From assembly GCF_001651875.1 (NCBI RefSeq), contig NZ_LNQB01000090.1, positions 1 through 56,673 on the forward strand: a DNA stretch of 56,673 nucleotides, written 5' to 3'. Position numbers and translations under genes: made by a program. The stretch comes from Sinorhizobium saheli. GTDB taxonomy: Bacteria > Pseudomonadota > Alphaproteobacteria > Rhizobiales > Rhizobiaceae. Of the stretch, positions 26,806-34,636 are shown one piece after another. The notes under the pieces are model-generated. The model was not told the DNA's origin. It was given only the letters and a program-made list of their open reading frames with translations, and searched no databases. Numbering within the stretch: the stretch's first letter is position 1; the number at the start of each line of letters is the position of its first letter.

Positions 26806-26910
26806 AGCCCTCGCAAATAATTGCCGCAACCAATTTGATCTATGTTGACACCAATCGCAAAACCAATTCTATATTGATCGCGCGACAAATCCCGAATTGG
26901 TAGCGAGTGG
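26803..26910 (+). promoter_or_regulatory. Promoter/operator block A of the peptide-ABC operon
   Basis: The block has a TTGACA -35 (26845-26850) and TATATT (26870-26875) or TCTATA (26868-26873) as -10. Four CCAAT/ATTGG boxes lie at 26830, 26851, 26863 and 26896, on or around the promoter. Nearly the same 100 bp, with the same 21- and 12-bp box spacing, occurs at 34529-34636. This marks a shared regulator. Confidence 0.7.
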
Positions 26911-27012
26911 CGCTGAGCGCGGCCGCTGCATTCAGGGACGACGGTCCGTTGGCGATGCGCAGTTGAACCGCAACGTCAGGGCAACCAGCGCGCTCGAAGA
27001 GGGAGGAATTCG

Positions 27013-28677
27013 ATGGCCGCCAGCATTCAGGCTTCAGCCGTAGAGAAGGCAGCGCTTTCGGTGCGCGGCCTGACCGTCGACCTGCCGGAAGGCATGGAAC
27101 GGGCTCACGCCGTCGAGAACATCTCGTTCGATCTCAAGCGGGGTCAGATCCTGTGCATCATCGGCGAGTCCGGCTCGGGCAAGTCGGTCACGGCAAACAC
27201 CATCATGGGGCTTCTGCCGAAGCTGATCTCCGTCTCGTCCGGTGCCATTCATCTCGACGGCGCGGCCATCATCGGCGCGTCGCCACAGGTGCTGCGGGGC
27301 TTGCGCGGCCGCGTCGTGTCGATGATCTTCCAGGATCCCCTCTCGGCGCTGAACCCGCTGATGACGGTCGGCGAGCAGATCACCGAAGTCCTGACGGCCC
27401 ATGGTGTCGGCACCAAGGCGTCGCGGCGCAGTCGCGCCCTGGAGTTGCTCACGGAAGTCGGGCTACCCGATCCGGAGCTCATGTACCACCAGTATCCGTT
27501 TCGGCTGTCGGGCGGCCAACGCCAGCGCGTGATGATCGCCATGGCGCTTGCGCTCGAACCCACGGTCCTGATCGCCGACGAACCGACCACGGCGCTCGAC
27601 GTCACCACGCAGGCGCAGATCCTGAAGCTGATCCGGGACATTCAGCGCCGCAAGGGCATGAGCGTGATGTTCATCACCCATGACTTCGGCGTCGTGGCCG
27701 AGATCGCCGACAGCGTCGTGGTGATGGAGAAAGGTCGCGTCGTCGAGCAGGGCAGCGCCGAGCAGGTGCTGAAATCCCCCACCCATCCCTATACCCAGCG
27801 CCTGATCGCCGCGGTCCCGCACCTCACCGGAAAGGATCGTGCGCCCCAGGAGAAGGCGGGCAAGGAGACGATCCTGAAGGTCGAGGGGCTCGCCAAGACC
27901 TATCGCAGCGGCAGCACCCTGTTCGGCAGCCAGCGCGTCGTGCCTGCGGTCAAGGATGTTTCCTTCGAGCTCGCTGCAGGGCGCACGCTCGGCATCGTCG
28001 GTGAAAGCGGTTCCGGCAAATCATCGCTGGGTCGGCTTCTGATCAAGCTGCAGGACAGCGATGCCGGTCGGATTCACTTTGACGGCCGCGACATCGCCAA
28101 GCTTCCGGAATCCGAGTTTCGTCCGCTGCGGCCGCAGATCCAGATGATCTTCCAGGATCCCTTCGCGTCGCTGAACCCGCGTTCGACCATCGGCCAGATC
28201 CTGACCGTCGGTCCCGTCGCACACGGCATGCCGTATCACCAGGCACGCGAGGAGGCGCGAGCCTTGCTCGCTCATGTCGGCCTCGATGCCGGCGCCTTTG
28301 GGCGCTATCCGCATGAGTTTTCCGGCGGGCAACGCCAGCGCATCGGCATCGCCCGGGCCTTGATGTTCAAGCCCAGGCTGCTGATTGCCGACGAGGCGGT
28401 CTCCGCGCTCGACGTGTCGATCCAGGCCCAGATCCTCAAGCTGCTCGACCAGATCCAGCGGGAAACCGGCGTGTCGATGATCTTCATCACCCACGATCTG
28501 CGCGTTGCCAGCCAGATCTGCGACGAAATCGCGGTGATGCAACGGGGGCGGATCGTCGAACACGGGCCGCCGTCTCAAATCTTTCTGGACCCGCAATCCG
28601 CCTACACGCGCGAGCTGGTTGCGGCGATCCCCGGCGAGCGGCCGCGGAGCGCACGGGCGGCTGCTGCGAACGATTAG
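27013..28677 (+). CDS. Fused dipeptide ABC transporter ATP-binding protein (DppD-DppF type)
   Basis: This 554-residue protein joins two ATPases of a peptide-type importer, like GsiA. Domain one (about 10-270) has IGESGSGKSVT, LSGGQRQRVM and VLIADEPTTALDV. Domain two (about 285-545) has IVGESGSGKSSL, FSGGQRQRIG and LLIADEAVSALDV, where the usual Pro of DEP is Ala. Both carry the switch histidine in FITHD. A GGGAGG site precedes the ATG. It is the first gene of the operon under promoter block A. Its TAG stop is the first three bases of a RIME repeat. Confidence 0.92.
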   Translation: MAASIQASAVEKAALSVRGLTVDLPEGMERAHAVENISFDLKRGQILCIIGESGSGKSVTANTIMGLLPKLISVSSGAIHLDGAAIIGASPQVLRGLRGRVVSMIFQDPLSALNPLMTVGEQITEVLTAHGVGTKASRRSRALELLTEVGLPDPELMYHQYPFRLSGGQRQRVMIAMALALEPTVLIADEPTTALDVTTQAQILKLIRDIQRRKGMSVMFITHDFGVVAEIADSVVVMEKGRVVEQGSAEQVLKSPTHPYTQRLIAAVPHLTGKDRAPQEKAGKETILKVEGLAKTYRSGSTLFGSQRVVPAVKDVSFELAAGRTLGIVGESGSGKSSLGRLLIKLQDSDAGRIHFDGRDIAKLPESEFRPLRPQIQMIFQDPFASLNPRSTIGQILTVGPVAHGMPYHQAREEARALLAHVGLDAGAFGRYPHEFSGGQRQRIGIARALMFKPRLLIADEAVSALDVSIQAQILKLLDQIQRETGVSMIFITHDLRVASQICDEIAVMQRGRIVEHGPPSQIFLDPQSAYTRELVAAIPGERPRSARAAAAND

Positions 28678-28777
28678 AGCATTTTGCAGTCAGGCGGAAT
28701 CACCTGACGCATGCACAAATGCGGCAAAAACAGAGAGGTAGAGCGGTGGCGCGAACGCATGTGAGCGCATCCGCTCC
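28675..28777. repeat. RIME-like repeat, full length, supplies ATPase stop codon
   Basis: TAGAGCATTTTGCAG opens the element at the ATPase stop codon, the inner palindrome CAGGCGGAATCACCTG follows, and GAGCGGTGGCGCGAACGCAT ... GCATCCGCTC closes it. It lies between the ATPase and binding-protein genes of one operon. Confidence 0.88.
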
Positions 28778-28818
28778 AAGTGCCGCCGATTTCATTTTGT
28801 CACTAGGGAGGAGACATC

Positions 28819-30483
28819 ATGACTGAAGACAAGACGACCAAATCGACGTATTCGCGACGCGATGCGTTACGCTTGATGGCAGCGGGCGGCATTGCCTGCT
28901 TTGCCGCGCCCAACCTGCTCGGCAAGCCCGCCTTTGCCGATACCGCCAACCCGACCGGCCGCGTCGTCGTCGGGCTTTCGCAGGAACCCACCGTCTTCCA
29001 TCCGCTGATGGCGCATATCGAGGTGGACGACGCGGTCCATTTCTCCGTCTTCGATGCCCTCTTCCGCATGGATCCGAAGGGTGTTCTGCAGCCCAATCTC
29101 GCGGCCGAAGTGCCCACGCAGAAGAATGGCGGCATTTCGGAGGACGGCCTGAACTGGCGCATCCGCCTGCGTGACGACGTCCGCTGGCACGACGGCGAGC
29201 CCTTCACCGCCGAGGATGTCAAGTTCACTCTCGAGCTCATCACCAACCCGAACTTCCGCGCCTGGCGCACGGGTGGGCATTCGCTGGTGCGTGACATCAC
29301 GGTGGTCTCGCCGACCGAGATCACCTGGCGCATGGAGAAGGCTTTCGCTCCCTACCTGTCGTTCCTCGCCGAAACCTTCATGGTGCCCAAGCACATTCTC
29401 GAGAAGGAGGCCGATCCCAACGCGTCCGCCTTCAACCAGGCGCCGGTCGGCACCGGCGCCTTCAAGTGGGCGCAGCGCGTCGCCGGCGACCATCTCGAAC
29501 TCGTCGCGAACCCGCAATATTTCGGCGACGGCCCCTATATCGAGCGGCTCGTCTTCAAATACATTCCCGACATGACGGTGCTCTACACCCAGTTCAAGAG
29601 CGGCGACATCGACCTCACAGACCAGGCATACATAACCGCCGACCACTACGAGGAAGCCAGGGCATTGCCGGAGCGGGTGGTGACCCTGGAGCCGGGTGCA
29701 TCGCTCGAATCGATCTATCTCAATCTCGAGAAGCCGCAATTCAAGGACCCGGCGGTGCGCAAGGCGCTCTATGCCGCAATTGACAGGAAGGCGATCATCG
29801 ACGCGATCTACTACGGCGTCGGCACGCTCACCGAGACGTTCATGCCGAGGGAGTCCTACTATTACAATCCGAACCTGCCGGCGCAGGAGTTCAATCTCGA
29901 CCAGGCGCGCAAGATCCTCGACGAGGCTGGCTGGGTGCCGGGGCCGGACGGGATCCGTCAGAAGGACGGAGTGCGGCTGTCCTTCGCCAATGCGACGACG
30001 TCGGGCAACAATCTGCGCGAGCAGGTGCAGCAGTTCCTGCAACAGACATTCGCGGAAATCGGCGTCGAGATGACCATTTCGAACCTGCCGGCGGCCGTCA
30101 TGTGGGGCGAATTCTGGCTCAAGTCGCAATTCGACTCGGCGATCGCCGGTGTCACCTATCTCATTGCGGCGGATCCGGACGCCACCAACCGCCTCGCTAC
30201 CAGCGCAATTGCTGCCAAGGGCGGGAAGGGCTCGAACACCGGCCAATACTCCAATCCGGAAGTCGATGCGCTGCTCGAAAAAGGTGCCCAGACCTTCGAT
30301 CCGGAGGCACGCCGCGAGATCTACAACCGTGTGCAGGAGATCGTCCGTGAGGACCTGCCGTTCCTGCCGCTGTTTGCCCCAACCAATGTTGTCGGGCGCA
30401 AGGAGGGGCTCGATGGCTTCGCCCCCAACGCCAACACCCGCACGGCCTCCTGGCAGGCCGCGACCTGGCGTTGGCAGAGCTGA
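28819..30483 (+). CDS. ABC transporter substrate-binding protein, family 5, Tat-exported
   Basis: This 554-residue periplasmic binding protein has a twin-arginine signal (YSRRDALRLMAAGG, then IACFAAPNLLGKPAFA), implying folding before export. Family-5 blocks are LSQEPTVFHPLMAHIEVDD, WRIRLRDDVRWHDGEPFTAE, FMVPKHILEKEADPN and VRKALYAAIDRKAIIDAIYY. A good GGGAGG site precedes the ATG. It delivers the ligand to the permeases encoded downstream. The ligand is unknown; an amine- or amino-acid-containing compound is inferred from the oxidase and dehydrogenase genes in the regulon. Confidence 0.9.
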   Translation: MTEDKTTKSTYSRRDALRLMAAGGIACFAAPNLLGKPAFADTANPTGRVVVGLSQEPTVFHPLMAHIEVDDAVHFSVFDALFRMDPKGVLQPNLAAEVPTQKNGGISEDGLNWRIRLRDDVRWHDGEPFTAEDVKFTLELITNPNFRAWRTGGHSLVRDITVVSPTEITWRMEKAFAPYLSFLAETFMVPKHILEKEADPNASAFNQAPVGTGAFKWAQRVAGDHLELVANPQYFGDGPYIERLVFKYIPDMTVLYTQFKSGDIDLTDQAYITADHYEEARALPERVVTLEPGASLESIYLNLEKPQFKDPAVRKALYAAIDRKAIIDAIYYGVGTLTETFMPRESYYYNPNLPAQEFNLDQARKILDEAGWVPGPDGIRQKDGVRLSFANATTSGNNLREQVQQFLQQTFAEIGVEMTISNLPAAVMWGEFWLKSQFDSAIAGVTYLIAADPDATNRLATSAIAAKGGKGSNTGQYSNPEVDALLEKGAQTFDPEARREIYNRVQEIVREDLPFLPLFAPTNVVGRKEGLDGFAPNANTRTASWQAATWRWQS

Positions 30484-30492
30484 CCTACGCTT

Positions 30493-30519
30493 GCCGCCGC
30501 CGCCCCTTGCGGCGGCGGC
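30493..30519 (+). terminator. GC-rich hairpin after the substrate-binding gene
   Basis: GCCGCCGCCGC (30493-30503) and GCGGCGGCGGC (30509-30519) form a perfect 11-bp stem 10 bp after the binding-protein stop. Such intercistronic stems commonly protect the abundant binding-protein mRNA and lower expression of the permeases. There is no T-run. Confidence 0.6.
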
Positions 30520-30553
30520 CATTCATTGACGCTGTCATGAAGGAGGAGAGCCA

Positions 30554-31504
30554 ATGCGCGGCTTCCTGCTCAATCGCCTTTCACAAAGCCTCGTCCTGCT
30601 CCTGATCGTTTCGGTCATCGGGTTCGTCGTCCTCAACCTCATTCCGGGTGGCCCCCTGGCGCAATTCGGTCTCGATCCCAGCATGACTCAGGACGATCTC
30701 AATCGCCTGAAGGAGCAACTGGGGCTCAACCGTCCGCTGTGGCTGCAATATCTGGACTGGGCCTGGCGCCTCGTACAGGGCGACTGGGGCCACTCCTTCC
30801 GCGACGGCACCCCGGTACTCGACGTGATCGGCCGTCACCTCGTTGCAACGCTGCTGTTGATGGGGTCCTCCACCGTCATCGCCATCGCCATCGGCACCTG
30901 GATCGGCATCCGCGGCGCCACGCACCGCTACTCTGTCTTCGACTATCTGGCGACGGTCGGTGCGATGGTGGCGTTGTCGATCCCGACCTTCTGGTTCGGC
31001 CTTGTCGGCATCTACGTCTTTTCGCTGCGCCTCGGCTGGCTGCCGGCCGGCAACATGTACACGATCGGCGACGGCTCGGTGCTGAACCATATCCATCATC
31101 TTATCCTGCCGAGCATCGTGCTGGCGCTGGTCCATGTCGCCATCTGGAGCCGCTACATGCGCACGGCGACGCTCGACGTCATCAGCCAGGACTTCGTCAA
31201 GACAGCGCGCGCCAAGGGCCTGAGCGAGCGCCGGATCCTGATGAAGCATGTCGTCGGCAATGCGCTGCTGCCGATGATCACGCTCGCGGGAATGCAGCTA
31301 CCCAGCGTGCTCACGGGGGCTCTGGTCACCGAGACGGTGTTTACCTGGCCGGGAATGGGCCGGCTGTTCCTCGACAGTCTCGGCTACAGCGACTACCCGG
31401 TGGTGATGGGGCTCTTGATGTTCTCGGCAATACTCGTCGTCTTGTGCAACCTGATCGCCGACATCGTCGTCGCCATCATCGATCCCCGTATCCGTCTGAG
31501 CTGA
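30554..31504 (+). CDS. Peptide-type ABC transporter permease (DppB-like)
   Basis: This 316-residue inner-membrane permease has the N-terminal helix QSLVLLLIVSVIGFVVLNLI, the PGGPLAQFGLDP and LGLNRPLWLQYLDWAWRLVQ segments, the EAA-type loop KTARAKGLSERRILMKHVVG, and the C-terminal TWPGMGRLFLDSLGYSDYPV. An AAGGAGGAG site precedes the start. It pairs with the next permease. Confidence 0.92.
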   Translation: MRGFLLNRLSQSLVLLLIVSVIGFVVLNLIPGGPLAQFGLDPSMTQDDLNRLKEQLGLNRPLWLQYLDWAWRLVQGDWGHSFRDGTPVLDVIGRHLVATLLLMGSSTVIAIAIGTWIGIRGATHRYSVFDYLATVGAMVALSIPTFWFGLVGIYVFSLRLGWLPAGNMYTIGDGSVLNHIHHLILPSIVLALVHVAIWSRYMRTATLDVISQDFVKTARAKGLSERRILMKHVVGNALLPMITLAGMQLPSVLTGALVTETVFTWPGMGRLFLDSLGYSDYPVVMGLLMFSAILVVLCNLIADIVVAIIDPRIRLS

Positions 31505-31538
31505 ACGCCTCATGGACGCTCAACAGGAGGCCACCATT

Positions 31539-32417
31539 ATGACCGCCATTGTCGCAAATTCACGCCAGGAGCGTTGGTGGAACAGCCGAACGGCACACCG
31601 CTTCATGAACCACCATCTGGCCCTCATCGGGATGGTGATGATCGCCGTGCTGACGCTGGCTTGCGTCCTGGGCCCGTACCTGCTGCCCTATGATTCACTC
31701 TATATCGACCTGCGCGCCCGCTTCGCCCCGCCCTTGACCGGCCATCATTATCTGGGCACCGATCCCTTGGGCCGGGACCTGGCAGCGCGGCTCTTCATGG
31801 CGGGACGGATCTCCCTGCTGGTCGGCTTCTCCGCCATGCTGTTGTCGACGCTGATCGGCACCCTCGTCGGCGTCCTCGCGGGCTACCGCGGCGGCTGGCT
31901 CGGCACGACGCTGATGCGCACGGTGGATGGCTTCCTGTCGTTTCCGTCGATCTTCCTGGTGCTGGCGCTTTCCGCGGCGCTGAAGCCCAGCCCGATGATG
32001 ATTACCGTCGTCATCGCCGCCACCAGCTGGATGGAGGTTGCCCGGATCGTCGAGGCCGAGGTCCGCTCCCTTCGCGAGCGCGAATTCGTCCAGGCCGGTC
32101 GCATGCTGGGGTTGAGCGGAACCCACATCATGTTCCGCGAGATCCTTCCCAATGCGATCGGCCCGATCATCGTCGCCGCCACGCTCACCGTCGCCCGCGC
32201 CATCCTCATGGAGGCCTATATCAGCTTCCTCGGCTATGGAATTCAGCCGCCGCTGCCGAGCTGGGGCAACATGCTGAACGGCGCGCAGCAGTATCTCGGC
32301 ACCGCACCGTGGCTGGCGATCATTCCCGGCGCCGCCATTACCATCGCCGTCACCAGCTTCAACTTCATCGGCGACGGGCTCAGGGATGCGCTCGACGTTC
32401 GCGGGGATCACGGCTGA
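31539..32417 (+). CDS. Peptide-type ABC transporter permease (DppC-like)
   Basis: This 292-residue permease has the opening helix LALIGMVMIAVLTLACVLGP, the marker YLGTDPLGRDLAARLFMAGR, the EAA loop QAGRMLGLSGTHIMFREILP, and the C-terminal LGYGIQPPLPSWGNMLNGAQ. Start 31539 is chosen because AGGAGG lies 8 bp upstream; an in-frame ATG at 31512 has no such site. It completes the importer. Confidence 0.92.
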   Translation: MTAIVANSRQERWWNSRTAHRFMNHHLALIGMVMIAVLTLACVLGPYLLPYDSLYIDLRARFAPPLTGHHYLGTDPLGRDLAARLFMAGRISLLVGFSAMLLSTLIGTLVGVLAGYRGGWLGTTLMRTVDGFLSFPSIFLVLALSAALKPSPMMITVVIAATSWMEVARIVEAEVRSLREREFVQAGRMLGLSGTHIMFREILPNAIGPIIVAATLTVARAILMEAYISFLGYGIQPPLPSWGNMLNGAQQYLGTAPWLAIIPGAAITIAVTSFNFIGDGLRDALDVRGDHG

Positions 32418-32436
32418 GGGAAGGGCGTGCGCCGAT

Positions 32437-32475
32437 GAGCGGTGGCGCGAACGCATGTGAGTGCATGCCGCTCTA
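32437..32475. repeat. RIME half-element
   Basis: Only the second palindrome is present (GAGCGGTGGCGCGAACGCAT ... GCATGCCGCTCTA). The half unit lies between the permease and oxidase genes. An ATG inside it opens the oxidase frame early but is not a credible start. Confidence 0.8.
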
Positions 32476-32511
32476 GAAAGCCTTTGCCAAACGCAACGAG
32501 AAGTCCGCCCC

Positions 32512-33822
32512 ATGGAAAACGCACAAATCGCAGACAAGAACACCCCCTACTGGTGGGAGGAGGCACCCGTCAAACCGCTGCCGCGGCAGCCGCTGGCCAA
32601 GAAGCTCGACGTGGCGATCATCGGCGCCGGATACACCGGGCTATCGGCGGGTCTCGTTCTGGCGCGCGAAGGCCGTTCGGTCGCGGCCTTCGATGCGATG
32701 AACCCGGGCGAGGGGGCCTCGACGCGCAACGGCGGAATCACGAGCGGAAGCATTCGGCCGGATTATGCGACGATCACGCGACGCTTCGGCGAACAGAAGG
32801 CCATTGCAATCGAGGCGGAGGGCAAGGTCGCCCGCGAATTCCTTTACGACTTCATCAGGACCGAGGGTCTCGATTGCGACTTCCAGCTCGTCGGCCAGTT
32901 CAAGGGCGTAGTCGGATACGACGATTACGAGAAGACGGCCCGGAGCGCCGAAGTGCTGGCGAAGCGACTGGGGATCGAGGCCTATGCGGTGCCTTATGCC
33001 GAGCAGCGCAACTTCATCGGCACGGATTTCTATCGCGGCGGCATGGCGCGGATGGATATTGGCGGGCTGCACCCGGCCAAGTTCCACGCCGAGCTCCTGC
33101 GCGTGGCGCTTGCTTCGGGACTGACGGTCCATGCAGGTACCCGCGTGACCGGGGTAGAGAAGGATGGCTCCGGGTTCCGCGTCGTGACTGACGCCGGCAC
33201 CGTGCAGGCCCGGCAGGTTCTGGTCTGCACGAACGGCTATACCGATGGCGCGGTTCCCTTCTTGCGCCGCCGGCTGGTCCCGGTGCGCAGCCGCATCATC
33301 GTCACCGAGGAGCTCGCGCCGGAGGTGATGGACCGGTTGATGCCGAAGCGGATGATGATGATCGAGGGCAGGCAGCTTGGCTTCTATTACCGCCCGACGC
33401 CCGACGGCAAGCGCATCCTGCTGGGCGGGCGCGACAGCTCCCGCGCCGGCGATCCCGCCGCGCCGAAGCTGTTTCTGCGCCGGGGCCTGGTGAACCTTTT
33501 CCCGGAACTGGAGAACGTTCGCCTTTCGCACACCTGGTTTGGCAATGTGGCGATGCACCGCGACATGCTGCCCCGCATCTTCGAGAAGCACGGCGTCGTC
33601 TACGCGACCGGTTTCTGCGGCTCGGGCGTGGTCTGGGCGCCATGGATCGGGATGCGGGCGGCGCACAAGCTCATGGGACATGGCGAGCAGGCGCGCACGG
33701 CCTTCGATTTCCGTCCGCCTGCGTTCATCCCTTTTTACCGTGGCAATCCCTGGTTCATGCCTGCGATCATCCAGGCCTATCGGATGCAGGACCGCATCGC
33801 TCTGTTCCGCGCCCGCCGGTAA
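32512..33822 (+). CDS. FAD-dependent amine/amino-acid oxidoreductase (PuuB/DAO family)
   Basis: This 436-residue DAO-family flavoenzyme begins with NTPYWWEEAP, a head typical of gamma-glutamylputrescine-oxidase-like proteins. The FAD motif AIIGAGYTGLSAGLVLAREG comes next, then the NPGEGASTRNGGITSGSIRP loop. FAD contacts lie in VLVCTNGYTDGAVPFLRRRL, and the C-terminal YATGFCGSGVVWAPWIG completes the family pattern. It should oxidise an amine or amino acid to an imine or aldehyde. It is placed after the importer and before the regulator, and an aldehyde dehydrogenase under a matching promoter could take the next step. Start 32512 avoids the RIME-derived upstream extension. Confidence 0.87.
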   Translation: MENAQIADKNTPYWWEEAPVKPLPRQPLAKKLDVAIIGAGYTGLSAGLVLAREGRSVAAFDAMNPGEGASTRNGGITSGSIRPDYATITRRFGEQKAIAIEAEGKVAREFLYDFIRTEGLDCDFQLVGQFKGVVGYDDYEKTARSAEVLAKRLGIEAYAVPYAEQRNFIGTDFYRGGMARMDIGGLHPAKFHAELLRVALASGLTVHAGTRVTGVEKDGSGFRVVTDAGTVQARQVLVCTNGYTDGAVPFLRRRLVPVRSRIIVTEELAPEVMDRLMPKRMMMIEGRQLGFYYRPTPDGKRILLGGRDSSRAGDPAAPKLFLRRGLVNLFPELENVRLSHTWFGNVAMHRDMLPRIFEKHGVVYATGFCGSGVVWAPWIGMRAAHKLMGHGEQARTAFDFRPPAFIPFYRGNPWFMPAIIQAYRMQDRIALFRARR

Positions 33823-33919
33823 GCCTCGAGGCCGACCCAGGGAGTATCTCACCGAGCCTCGTCCCGCGACGAGACGCCAACCGCATGCAAAGGTCGTGGC
33901 AGCAACCGGGTGGGCGCAC

Positions 33920-34396
33920 ATGAAACTGGACAGAATCGACGTCAAGATCCTCTCCGAGCTCCAGAAGAACGGGCGCATCACCTATGTCGAGCTCGCCGAG
34001 CTCGTCAACCTGTCCGTGACCCCTTGCCTCGTGCGCGTGAAGAAGCTGCAGGCGGAAGGCTATATCGGCGGTTATTCCGCGATGATCAACATGGGAAAGC
34101 TCGGCCAGGTTCTCACTGTCTTTACCGAGATAACCCTGAGGAACCATCGCCAGGCCGACATCGCCCGCTTCATGTCTGCCATCCAGAATATAGAGCAAGT
34201 CATCGAATGCCACGTCGTTTCGGGCGACTACGACTATCTCGTCAAGTTCGTGGCGAGCAGCATTGGAGAATACCAGTCGCTCATGGAACGGCTGCTGGAA
34301 ATGGACATCGGCATCGAGAAATACTTCAGTTTCGTCGTGCTCAAATCTCCGATCACGAAGTACCACATGCCGCTGACGAACCTGTTCGACATTTAG
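33920..34396 (+). CDS. Lrp/AsnC-family transcriptional regulator
   Basis: This 158-residue regulator has the DNA-binding head DRIDVKILSELQKNGRITYV, LAELVNLSVTPCLVRVKKLQ and a RAM domain with HVVSGDYDYLVKFVASS. It sits at the end of the importer/oxidase gene set and just before promoter block B, so it is the first candidate for the protein that binds the CCAAT boxes of blocks A and B (inference). Its stop TAG is the first three bases of a RIME half-element. Confidence 0.88.
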   Translation: MKLDRIDVKILSELQKNGRITYVELAELVNLSVTPCLVRVKKLQAEGYIGGYSAMINMGKLGQVLTVFTEITLRNHRQADIARFMSAIQNIEQVIECHVVSGDYDYLVKFVASSIGEYQSLMERLLEMDIGIEKYFSFVVLKSPITKYHMPLTNLFDI

Positions 34397-34462
34397 AGCG
34401 GGATGCGCCCACATGCGTTCGCGCCGCCGCTCTATCTTTTTGTTCTTGCCGCATTTGAGAGC
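34394..34462. repeat. RIME half-element, supplies regulator stop codon
   Basis: TAGAGCGGGATGCGCCCACA ... GCCGCCGCTCTA forms a TA-bounded palindrome starting at the stop codon of the Lrp gene, followed by the TTTTTGTTCTTGCCGCATTT linker and then loss of the rest. Confidence 0.83.
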
Positions 34463-34528
34463 CAGCTTGTCCTACGGGAAGCGTATCGATCGGATGCCGT
34501 GCGCCGGACCTTCGCGGGATAGCACGTT

Positions 34529-34636
34529 CACGAGCTTCGCAAATTATTGCTGCAACCAATTTGATCTATATTGACACCAATGTCGATACCAATCTTATAT
34601 TGATCGCGTGTCAAACCTGATTGGTAGCAAATGGTG
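34529..34636 (+). promoter_or_regulatory. Promoter/operator block B of the semialdehyde dehydrogenase gene
   Basis: This is a second copy of block A. TTGACA lies at 34571-34576, with TATATT at 34596-34601 or CTTATA at 34594-34599 as -10. CCAAT boxes start at 34556, 34577 and 34589, and ATTGG starts at 34620. The first three boxes keep exactly the 21- and 12-bp spacing of block A. The 5' leader would be only about 25 nt with no obvious ribosome site. Confidence 0.7.

Noticed and set aside
28867..30522. 551-codon minus-strand frame opposite the Tat-exported binding protein
   Set aside because: It is the antisense shadow of a gene with a Tat signal and complete family-5 binding-protein motifs.
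32461..32511. Earlier start for the FAD oxidase
   Set aside because: The ATG lies inside a RIME half-element and the added residues are not family-like.
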